Below are positions 1-5,065 of a stretch of DNA of 5,065 nt, in pieces. The first letter of the stretch is position 1. Every line of letters starts with the position of its first letter. Under the pieces are notes generated by a model. That model was not told the origin of the DNA, made no database searches, and saw only the letters and a list, made by a program, of their open reading frames with translations. The position numbers and the translations under genes are program-made. The stretch comes from an uncultured Litorilinea sp. (GTDB taxonomy: Bacteria > Chloroflexota > Anaerolineae > Caldilineales > Caldilineaceae), in NCBI GenBank assembly GCA_937922105.1, contig CAKZVN010000203.1:1-5065 (forward strand), written 5' to 3'.

Positions 1-1
1 C

Positions 2-1051
2 GTGGACTTTTTCACCGGCGCCACCGAGACCGCGGCAATTGTGCGCTTGCTGGGGAAGGAGGAATTAGCGCCGGGTGAGCACGGATTCCTGCAACTGCGT
101 TTGGCCGCGCCGGTGGTGGCGACTGCGGGGGATCGCTTTATTTTGCGCCGACCCTCGCCCAGCCGCACGTTGGGCGGCGGCGCGGTGGTGAATCCGCAGC
201 CGGGGCGACGCTGGCGGCGCTTTGACCCGGCTGTCTTGGCGCGGTTGGCGGTTGCGGCGCAGGGAACACCTGACGAGATCATGGCACAGACGGTGGCGCA
301 ATGGCCCTTGGCGACTGCGGCGCGCTTGGTGGAGGCTGGAGGACTCGACGCGCAATCGGCGCAGGCGGCGTTGCAGACGCTGGTGGAACGCGGGGAGGTG
401 GTGGTCCTGACCGGCGCGGGTGAGCCGCTCTATTTGACGCCGGCGGCATGGGACGCGCTGCGGGAACGGTTGGCACAGATTCTCGCCGACTTTCATGCCG
501 CCAATCCGTTGCGCCGCGGGATGCCGCGCGGGGAAGCGCGCAGTCGCTTGATCGCTGCGGGCGCCGGCGGATTGCGCGATGGGGATCGCCTGAGCGTGCG
601 CGTCTTCGGCGCGCTGGCGACGGCTCTGATGGACCAATCCCAACTGGGCGGGGACGAACAGCTGCTCTGGTTGCCGGACTTTACGGTGACCCTGGATGCG
701 CAGCAAGCGGAGCGTGTGGCACGGACGATGGCGCGCCTTGCCGAAGCCGGGTTTTCGCCGCCGCCTGCGGACGAGGTCTTGGCGATGCTGGGACACGACA
801 GCCCATTGTTGGAGTATTTGTTGGAGAGCGGGCAGTTGGTGCGCGCCGGCACAGGGTTGTTGTATCGTCGTGTAGAGTTCGACGCAATGGTGGACGCGGC
901 GTGTGCGCGTCTGCGCGCGGTAGGCACACTCACGCTTGCCGAGGCACGTGATCTGTGGGATACCAGCCGCAAGTACGCGCAGGCAGTGCTGGAGGAGATG
1001 GACGCCCGGCGTATCACGCGGCGCGAAGGCGACTATCGGGTGTTACGCTAG
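2..1051 (+). CDS. selB: Selenocysteine-specific translation elongation factor SelB, C-terminal part (5' truncated by window edge)
   Basis: SelB is the EF-Tu-like GTPase that delivers Sec-tRNA to UGA codons marked by a SECIS hairpin. The frame is open to the left edge; the GTG at position 2 is simply the first codon seen, not a true start. About 349 residues are visible, while full SelB proteins are usually about 610-640, so the GTP-binding domain and domain 2 are missing. Residues 1-68 match the end of the EF-Tu-like domain 3, with the signature GDRFILRRPSPSRTLGGG at 43-60. The remainder fits the family's winged-helix domains, including NPLRRGMPRGE in the middle and, at 321-349, TSRKYA followed by ITRREGDYRVLR. 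That last winged helix binds the SECIS RNA in known SelB proteins. The gene ends with TAG and converges on the rhodanese gene. No selA, selC or Sec-containing gene is visible. Family assignment is very secure. Confidence 0.95.
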   Translation: MDFFTGATETAAIVRLLGKEELAPGEHGFLQLRLAAPVVATAGDRFILRRPSPSRTLGGGAVVNPQPGRRWRRFDPAVLARLAVAAQGTPDEIMAQTVAQWPLATAARLVEAGGLDAQSAQAALQTLVERGEVVVLTGAGEPLYLTPAAWDALRERLAQILADFHAANPLRRGMPRGEARSRLIAAGAGGLRDGDRLSVRVFGALATALMDQSQLGGDEQLLWLPDFTVTLDAQQAERVARTMARLAEAGFSPPPADEVLAMLGHDSPLLEYLLESGQLVRAGTGLLYRRVEFDAMVDAACARLRAVGTLTLAEARDLWDTSRKYAQAVLEEMDARRITRREGDYRVLR

Positions 1052-1081
1052 TGGCGTGGTTCATAGGCTACACGACAAAGG

Positions 1082-1113
1082 CACCGAGCGGGGAGGTGAG
1101 TCCCCGCTCGGTG
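1082..1113. terminator. Bidirectional transcription terminator hairpin between convergent genes
   Basis: A perfect 13-bp inverted repeat, CACCGAGCGGGGA (1082-1094) and TCCCCGCTCGGTG (1101-1113), encloses the 6-nt loop GGTGAG. It lies 30 bp past the selB stop and 41 bp past the stop of the leftward rhodanese gene. On the + strand the stem is followed by the T-rich TATTGTT; on the - strand it is followed by CCTTTGT. Both tracts are modest, but a GC-rich stem between two convergent stop codons strongly suggests a shared intrinsic terminator. Confidence 0.85.
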
Positions 1114-1154
1114 TATTGTTGGGAAGGAGAGGTGCGTCCGGGATGTGCGATGAG

Positions 1155-2081
1155 TTAGTTGCCGGCAGCCGCTTCCCATGCACCGTAGCCCGGCGGGAAG
1201 GAGCGCACATTGTTGTAGCCCAGGGTCTGCAGGGCTGCCAGGGCAAGACCAGCGCGGAAACCGCTGGCACAGTAGAGGATGACCGGCTGATCCGTGGGGA
1301 TCATATCTAGGTTGTCAATCACGGTGCGCAGCGGGATTTCCAACGCGCCAGGGATGACGCCCTCGGCGGTTTCGGCAGGTTCGCGCACGTCAATCACCAG
1401 GGCGCCGGCATCCATGGCGTCGGTGAGGCGCTCGACTGTGCCGATGGAGTAGAAGCCCTCCGGGATGCTGGTCAGGAAGGCGTCTATGGCTGCCAACATT
1501 TCCGGGGAGACGGGCTTGGGTTCCACCGGCTCAGCGACGGCGGCTTCCAGCGAAACTTCCTCACCGGCAGCGTCCCAGGCCTTCCACCCACCGGGGAAAC
1601 CACGCACATTGTCATAGCCCAACATGCGCAGGGCGCTGACTACCATCGCAGCGCGGTGACCGGAAAGGCAGTAGATGATGACCGGCTTGTCGGTGGGGAT
1701 GAGGTCCAGGTGCTGGGTGACAGTGCGGATGGGGATGTTGATTGCGCCGGGGATGTGACCGGCTTCGTATTCGCTGACTTCACGCACGTCAATGATCACG
1801 GCTTCGCCCGAGTCGAGGATAGCCATGAAGGCTTCGAGCTTACCCACCGACAGGAAGCCTTCGGGGATGTTGCTGATGTAGGCATCAATCGCAGAAAGCA
1901 GATCGAATTCACCCGGCTCGGCTGCTGTTTCTTCCGCTGGGGCAGTTTCTTCCTGGGGCGCGGCTGGGGCGGCGGGCGGCGCAACTTCTGCCGTTTCGGG
2001 TAGGACAACAGGGTTGCAGGCGCCAATGAGCAACGCAATGACGATCAGGATGGAGACGAATACCGAAGTTCGGCGAGACAT
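1155..2081 (-). CDS. Exported lipoprotein with two tandem rhodanese (sulfurtransferase) domains
   Basis: Predicted 308-residue sulfurtransferase. The ATG at 2081 is chosen because AAGGAG lies 8 nt upstream and the protein then opens with a lipoprotein signal peptide: basic SRR, a hydrophobic core (residues 7-19) and the lipobox I-G-A-C with Cys22. A Pro/Ala/Glu-rich linker (about 28-57) would hold the domains off the membrane. Rhodanese domain 1 (about 64-170) has IIDVRE, GHIPGAINIP and the catalytic loop CLSGHR with Cys138. Domain 2 (about 198-304) has VIDVRE, the altered GVIPGALEIP and loop CASGFR with Cys271. Each domain is preceded by a near-identical lead-in (AIDAYISNIPEGF and AIDAFLTSIPEGF), so the gene arose by internal duplication. 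Rhodaneses carry sulfane sulfur as a Cys persulfide between donors such as thiosulfate or polysulfide and acceptors. Lying 121 bp behind a reductase A/B pair, it plausibly handles extracytoplasmic sulfur for that enzyme; this role is inferred. Confidence 0.93.
   Translation of the reverse strand: MSRRTSVFVSILIVIALLIGACNPVVLPETAEVAPPAAPAAPQEETAPAEETAAEPGEFDLLSAIDAYISNIPEGFLSVGKLEAFMAILDSGEAVIIDVREVSEYEAGHIPGAINIPIRTVTQHLDLIPTDKPVIIYCLSGHRAAMVVSALRMLGYDNVRGFPGGWKAWDAAGEEVSLEAAVAEPVEPKPVSPEMLAAIDAFLTSIPEGFYSIGTVERLTDAMDAGALVIDVREPAETAEGVIPGALEIPLRTVIDNLDMIPTDQPVILYCASGFRAGLALAALQTLGYNNVRSFPPGYGAWEAAAGN
1170..1490 (-). repeat. Internal duplication, copy 2: rhodanese domain 2 coding segment
   Basis: This segment encodes residues 198-304, the second rhodanese unit of the lipoprotein. 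Compared with copy 1, the conserved GHIPGA is changed to GVIPGA and the following Asn to Glu, while the catalytic Cys271 and Arg276 of the CxSGxR loop are kept. The two copies have diverged but neither is degenerate at the active loop. Confidence 0.75.
1572..1892 (-). repeat. Internal duplication, copy 1: rhodanese domain 1 coding segment
   Basis: This segment encodes residues 64-170 of the rhodanese lipoprotein. It shares the order AIDA-x-IPEGF, IDVRE, GxIPGA, IPTDxPVIxYCxSGxRA and LGYxNVRxFP with the copy encoded at 1170-1490, offset by about 134 residues. The match is at protein level; DNA identity was not computed. Confidence 0.75.
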
Positions 2082-2089
2082 GGGTAAAG

Positions 2090-2095
2090 CTCCTT
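2090..2095 (-). promoter_or_regulatory. Ribosome binding site of the rhodanese lipoprotein gene
   Basis: On the - strand this reads AAGGAG, 8 nt before the ATG at 2081. It decides the start codon against longer in-frame extensions to about 2357, which would overlap the ferredoxin gene and bury the lipoprotein signal peptide inside the protein. Confidence 0.8.
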
Positions 2096-2143
2096 GTATC
2101 GGATTGGACCGGGCGACGATGGATGTGCCGGTTGCCGGAACGA

Positions 2144-2172
2144 TGGATACTGCTTTGTTGGTATCGTGTAAA
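2144..2172 (-). promoter_or_regulatory. Weak candidate promoter for the rhodanese gene
   Basis: In the 121-bp gap between the ferredoxin stop and the rhodanese start, the - strand reads TTTACA (2172-2167), then 17 nt, then TATCCA (2149-2144). The first box matches TTGACA at five of six positions and the spacing is ideal, but the second matches TATAAT at only three. The gap is less GC-rich than its surroundings. It could equally be a transcribed spacer in one operon. Confidence 0.25.
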
Positions 2173-2202
2173 CCAAAGCTATGATGCGGTGCGCCGGGCT
2201 GC

Positions 2203-2943
2203 TCAAGATGTGCTAGGCCCGACGTGGTTGCCGACTTGGTTGCGGCGGGCGATGATGGCGGCGAGCGCGCCCACCAGCACCGACCAGCCGCTGAAGGATG
2301 GGGATGCCGCTTGCCCCGGAACTTGCGGCACTGTCCGGGCCGTGGTGCGTACGGCACGCGCCGGGGGGATGGGCATACCGATCACCTCAGGCGCATCCGG
2401 CAGGACGAGGATGACACCTAGATCGAACTCGGCGGAGTCGCCCACGACCTGGGCGTTGGGGTAACGTCCCCGGTATGTCTCGACGCGGCGATAGGCCTCG
2501 GCGAGAATGTCGGCCCGCGCGCCGTAGTCCAGAGCATGGGTGGGGCAGGTCTTGACACACCAGGGCGTGCCGCCTGCCTTGACCAGGTTGTTGCAGCCGT
2601 CACATTTGAAGGAGCGCCCGCGCACGATGTGGGGAATGTCATAGGGGCACATCTCGACGCAGCGCTCGCAGGCGATGCACTTATGGCGGTCGAGGCGGGT
2701 GAGGCCGTCTTCCTTGTAGAGCGCGTCCACAGGGCAGTGGTTGACGCAGGGGGCGTCGGTACAATGGTAGCAGCGGTGGTTGATGAACCAGCCGCGCAGC
2801 GCCGGGAAATCGCCCGCGGTGCGTTCGATGATCTGGATGGCGGCGGCGCCAGGGTAGGCTTCGTTGCCGGTGTTGCAGGCGGCGACACAGGCCTGGCAAC
2901 CGATGCAGCGGGCAATGTCGAGCAAAAAGGCATAAGTCGTCAC
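2203..2943 (-). CDS. 4Fe-4S ferredoxin-type electron-transfer subunit (PsrB/PhsB/NrfC-like) with C-terminal membrane anchor
   Basis: This is the B subunit of a molybdopterin oxidoreductase, 246 residues, passing electrons between a membrane quinol donor and the catalytic subunit. The GTG at 2943 is chosen because AAGGAGG sits 6 nt upstream and the protein then begins TTYAFLLDIARCIGC as in the family; an in-frame ATG at 3081 would overlap the upstream gene. Four cysteine groups predict four [4Fe-4S] clusters: Cys13/16/19/23, Cys58/61/66/70, Cys89/92/95/99, and Cys114/117/129/133 with the long CX2CX11CX3C spacing typical of this family. After the cluster domain comes a Pro-rich stretch (about 182-215), then a hydrophobic segment (about 217-232) followed by RRN. 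This looks like a single tail anchor with the cluster domain outside, as in FdnH-type subunits. The gene starts 40 bp after the catalytic-subunit stop, so the two form an operon. No NrfD/PsrC membrane subunit follows. Confidence 0.94.
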   Translation of the reverse strand: MTTYAFLLDIARCIGCQACVAACNTGNEAYPGAAAIQIIERTAGDFPALRGWFINHRCYHCTDAPCVNHCPVDALYKEDGLTRLDRHKCIACERCVEMCPYDIPHIVRGRSFKCDGCNNLVKAGGTPWCVKTCPTHALDYGARADILAEAYRRVETYRGRYPNAQVVGDSAEFDLGVILVLPDAPEVIGMPIPPARAVRTTARTVPQVPGQAASPSFSGWSVLVGALAAIIARRNQVGNHVGPSTS

Positions 2944-2949
2944 AGAATT

Positions 2950-2956
2950 CCTCCTT
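2950..2956 (-). promoter_or_regulatory. Strong ribosome binding site fixing the GTG start of the ferredoxin subunit
   Basis: The - strand reads AAGGAGG, then AATTCT, then GTG at 2943. It is a near-perfect anti-16S match at good spacing inside the 40-bp gap after the catalytic-subunit stop, so the ferredoxin start is the GTG and not the upstream ATG at 3081. Confidence 0.88.
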
Positions 2957-2983
2957 CCAACCGCGGAAAGCCCGCCGGCGTGG

Positions 2984-5047
2984 TTAGACAGGTTGGCGCA
3001 GGATGCGCACGAAATTGACACGCAGGCCGGCACCGCCGCTGATGGGGTCAAGGGCGTAGCGAGTCTGGAGTTTGGCATCACTGGCGCCGCGCCCGTGGGC
3101 GCGGGTCAGGCCGGGCGAGTCCTGACCGAAGCCGTGAGCCATGAAGACGGCATCGCGGCGGATGCGCGGGGTGGCTTTGACCTTGATGGGGCCGCTGACC
3201 GCGCCGTCCTGGTTTTCCAGCCAGACGTACTCACCGTCGGCGACGCCTTCGGCTGCGGCGGCTTCGTCGTTGAGCCACAACTCGTTTTCCGGGTAGAGTT
3301 CACTGAGCAGTGGCGTATTCTGGGTCTTGGCAAAGGTGTGCACGGGGTGGCGACCGTAGAGCAGGCGATAGAAGCCCGCGGGCGGTTCCTCCACCGGGGT
3401 ATAGACCGGGAGCGGGTCGTGCCCTGCCAACTCCAATTCGTGGCTATAGAGATGAATCTTGCCGTCCGCGGTGGTGAAGGGCGAGCGGTTGTTGAGGTCG
3501 GTGAGATAGGGGCGTCCCTTCTGGATGATGATGCCTTGTTGCGCGCGCATCTTGTCCAAGCTGGAGCCGATGGACTGAAGACGGGTGTCCAGGTATTCTT
3601 CGATGGTCTCCCACTTGAAGTATTTTTCCAGCCCCATGCGCAGGCCGAGTTCGCGCGCCATCCACCAGCCGGGTTTGGTGTCGTAGAGCGGCGGAATGGC
3701 GGGTTCGCGCATGGTGATGAAGGGAGTCTTGTGCGCGACGGTGCACAGTTCGTCGTAACGTTCCAGGTAACCGGCCTCCGGCATCACCACGTCGGCCCAG
3801 GCGACATGCTCTTGGGGCAGCACGTCAATGACCAGGATGTAGTCCAGACGCTTGAGCGCCTCGATGATGCGCGGCGCGTTGGGCATGGTGTGGAGGAGGT
3901 TGACACCGTAGACGATGAGGCCCTTGATGGGATAGGGTTTGCCGGTGATCATCGGTTCGATGAGTTCCGGCAAGGCTGTGGCGCCACGCAGGAAGGTGGT
4001 GCGAGCACCGTCGGCACGCGCTTTGCCGCTGGGGCCGAGGGGGAGAGGGCCTTGGTCTGCACCCGGCTCGGCGGAACAACCGCCGACACTGCCCGCCACG
4101 GCAAAGGGCGGGTGAGGATAGGCTTCCACATAGGGCGCGCGGTTGAGGTAGAGACCGCCGGGCCGCCCCGGCGCGCCGAGTAGGGTGTTGATGATGAAGA
4201 CGGCGCGCATGCGCTGGGAATCGTTGCCGTACCAGGTGACATGGCGACCAGGAACGATGGCGGATTGGGGTAAGCTGTCTGCCATGACGCGCGCGGTCTC
4301 GCGGATCAAGTCGGCAGGCAGGTCGGTGACGGACGCAGCCCACTCTGGTGTCAGGCCGGCGACATGGGCCTTGAGTTCGTCGAAGCCGACGGTCCAAGTC
4401 TCCACGTATTCCTTGTCGTAGCGTTCCTCGGCGATGAGCACGTGAATCCACGCCAAGAGGAGCGCGGTGTCGGTGCCCGGCTTGATGGGAAGCCAGTAGT
4501 CGGCTTTGGCTGCGGCGCTGGAGAAGCGGGGGTCCACCACGATGACTTTGGCCCCGCGCGCCCAGGCCGCGGCAAAGTCTTGCATGACCGTGTTGCGCGA
4601 ATCCTCACCGATGTGGCTGCCGATTAGGGTGATGCAGCGAATCTCGTCCCAGTCCACCGGTTCGTGCCCGCCGATGGGGAAACCGAAGGTGAGGTTGGCG
4701 GCTTCTTCGCGCGGGCTGAGGCAAAGGGCAGAGGAGGGCTTGCCCGCATTGGGCGTGCCGAAGGCCTGGGAGAAGTAGTCGGTAAACCAGAATTCGCCCG
4801 ATGTATGACCGAAGATGGCAATGGATTCGGGACCATACTCGGCAGCGATGGCGTTGAAGCGTTCGGCGGCTTGGTCGAGCGCCTCTTCCCAGGTTACTTC
4901 GCGGAACTTACCCTCACCACGTTCACCGGTGCGGATCATGGGCGCGCGCAGACGGTCGGGGTCATAGGTGAAGGAGAACTCACTTTTGCAGAACTTGTCT
5001 CGCTGAGAATGAAGTCCAAGAAACCTGATGATGAACTCCTGAGACAA
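2984..5047 (-). CDS. Molybdopterin oxidoreductase catalytic subunit, PsrA/PhsA-like (polysulfide/thiosulfate reductase type); N-terminus missing or replaced
   Basis: Catalytic subunit of the DMSO-reductase superfamily, which binds a bis-MGD molybdenum cofactor; closest in feel to polysulfide/thiosulfate reductase A chains. Residue numbers count from the TTG at 5047, an arbitrary start since the frame is open to the edge. From about residue 28 the family pattern is clear: YDPDRL, then RTGERGEGKFREVTWEEAL (39-57), FGTPNAG (96-102) and SALCLSPREEA, where Cys109 (TGC, not TGA) is the likely Mo ligand. Further along are PGRHVTWYGNDSQR (about 269), IKGLIVYGVNLLH (about 375), WADVVMPEAGYLERYDE (about 413-429), GKIHLYS (about 530) and the dinucleotide-binding C-terminus ending DPISGGAGLRVNFVRI. 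Residues 1-22 do not resemble the family: the CX2CX3C [4Fe-4S] motif, glycine-rich segment and Tat signal expected upstream are absent. Those codons lie in DNA of 41% GC. The gene is therefore probably decapitated by an insertion. It is followed after 40 bp by its ferredoxin subunit. The exact substrate is inferred, not shown. Confidence 0.9.
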   Translation of the reverse strand: MSQEFIIRFLGLHSQRDKFCKSEFSFTYDPDRLRAPMIRTGERGEGKFREVTWEEALDQAAERFNAIAAEYGPESIAIFGHTSGEFWFTDYFSQAFGTPNAGKPSSALCLSPREEAANLTFGFPIGGHEPVDWDEIRCITLIGSHIGEDSRNTVMQDFAAAWARGAKVIVVDPRFSSAAAKADYWLPIKPGTDTALLLAWIHVLIAEERYDKEYVETWTVGFDELKAHVAGLTPEWAASVTDLPADLIRETARVMADSLPQSAIVPGRHVTWYGNDSQRMRAVFIINTLLGAPGRPGGLYLNRAPYVEAYPHPPFAVAGSVGGCSAEPGADQGPLPLGPSGKARADGARTTFLRGATALPELIEPMITGKPYPIKGLIVYGVNLLHTMPNAPRIIEALKRLDYILVIDVLPQEHVAWADVVMPEAGYLERYDELCTVAHKTPFITMREPAIPPLYDTKPGWWMARELGLRMGLEKYFKWETIEEYLDTRLQSIGSSLDKMRAQQGIIIQKGRPYLTDLNNRSPFTTADGKIHLYSHELELAGHDPLPVYTPVEEPPAGFYRLLYGRHPVHTFAKTQNTPLLSELYPENELWLNDEAAAAEGVADGEYVWLENQDGAVSGPIKVKATPRIRRDAVFMAHGFGQDSPGLTRAHGRGASDAKLQTRYALDPISGGAGLRVNFVRILRQPV

Positions 5048-5065
5048 ATCAAAGGTGTTTGTTAC
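4979..5065. mobile_element. Probable edge of an inserted element (or assembly join) interrupting the molybdoenzyme gene
   Basis: From about 4979 to the end the DNA changes character: 35 of 85 bases from 4981 are G or C, against 38 of 60 in the preceding stretch. The reductase homology ends at the same place, and a new rightward reading frame begins about 30 bp inside. That spacing fits a terminal inverted repeat of roughly 25-30 bp followed closely by a transposase start. The other end is outside the window, so neither a matching inverted repeat nor a target duplication can be seen, and I do not recognise the family. The exact boundary is uncertain by about 10 bp. Confidence 0.4.
5009..5065 (+). 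CDS. Possible N-terminal fragment of an element-encoded protein (transposase candidate), cut by window edge
   Basis: An ATG at 5009 opens a frame that runs to the last base, giving 19 residues, MKSKKPDDELLRQIKGVCY. The charged, Lys-rich opening followed by an amphipathic stretch looks like a natural protein start and suits a DNA-binding protein. It points away from the broken reductase gene. No good Shine-Dalgarno site precedes it (only GAG right against the ATG). I cannot name a family from 19 residues; transposase is inferred from position alone. Confidence 0.3.
   Translation, partial: MKSKKPDDELLRQIKGVCY

Noticed and set aside
65..1017. Several - strand and shifted + strand frames of 80-243 codons inside selB
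   Set aside because: They are Arg/Pro/Ala-rich with no recognisable motifs and overlap a securely identified SelB frame.
1052..1154. A tRNA-Sec (selC) or SECIS element next to selB
   Set aside because: The gap holds only the simple 13-bp terminator stem; no cloverleaf or CCA-type acceptor arrangement is visible.
936..1310. A 124-codon + strand frame bridging the end of selB and the rhodanese gene
   Set aside because: It crosses both stop codons and the terminator hairpin, has no ribosome binding site, and overlaps two real genes.
2082..2357. N-terminal extension of the rhodanese lipoprotein to 2357
   Set aside because: It would overlap the ferredoxin gene and place the lipoprotein signal peptide internally; the ATG at 2081 has AAGGAG 8 nt upstream.
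2944..3081. N-terminal extension of the ferredoxin subunit to the ATG at 3081
   Set aside because: It would overlap the catalytic-subunit gene by almost 100 bp and adds a segment without family similarity, while a near-perfect ribosome binding site precedes the GTG at 2943.
2993..4183. A 396-codon open frame on the + strand opposite the molybdoenzyme gene
   Set aside because: Its translation (MAQDAHEIDTQAGTAADG...) shows no family features and is the mirror of a clearly conserved protein. Long antisense frames are expected in GC-rich coding DNA.
1..5065. CRISPR array, phage or toxin-antitoxin genes
   Set aside because: No regularly spaced repeats, no integrase or phage structural proteins, and no small two-gene module were seen.

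Overview
The window is GC-rich bacterial DNA, apart from its last ~85 bases. It carries three well-supported genes plus the 3' part of a fourth. The character of the proteins (SelB, a PsrA/PhsA-type molybdoenzyme with a four-cluster ferredoxin subunit, and a tandem-rhodanese lipoprotein) suggests an anaerobic or facultative bacterium that respires or processes sulfur compounds. The phrasing of the proteins reminds me of Chloroflexota (Anaerolineae or Roseiflexus-like), but that is an impression only, with no search behind it.

Layout. Positions 2-1051 (+) hold the C-terminal part of SelB, the selenocysteine-specific elongation factor; the gene is cut by the left edge. It converges on the leftward genes across a perfect 13-bp hairpin (1082-1113) that probably terminates transcription from both sides. 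Reading leftward from the right end come the molybdopterin oxidoreductase catalytic subunit (2984 to about 4978, 5' end abnormal), a [4Fe-4S] electron-transfer subunit with a C-terminal membrane anchor (2203-2943, strong ribosome binding site, GTG start), and a lipoprotein with two rhodanese domains (1155-2081). The first two are 40 bp apart and clearly form a unit. The third follows after 121 bp and may share the transcript or have its own promoter.

How the genes may work together. The catalytic and iron-sulfur subunits look like the A and B parts of a polysulfide/thiosulfate reductase-like complex. The B subunit carries a single C-terminal hydrophobic segment, and no NrfD/PsrC-type membrane subunit is visible downstream. 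The rhodanese lipoprotein has an intact catalytic Cys in both domains and would sit on the outer face of the membrane, where it could supply or accept sulfane sulfur for the reductase. The molybdenum-ligand position in the reductase is an ordinary Cys codon, so the SelB next door does not serve this enzyme through selenocysteine.

The most unusual spot is the right end. The reductase reading frame stays open to the edge, but homology stops abruptly just upstream of its YDPDRL motif, at about 4975-4990. Composition drops from about 63% GC to 41% GC there. The expected N-terminal [4Fe-4S] cysteine motif is absent, and a plausible new protein start lies on the opposite strand at 5009. This looks like the edge of an inserted element that has decapitated the gene, or an assembly join.
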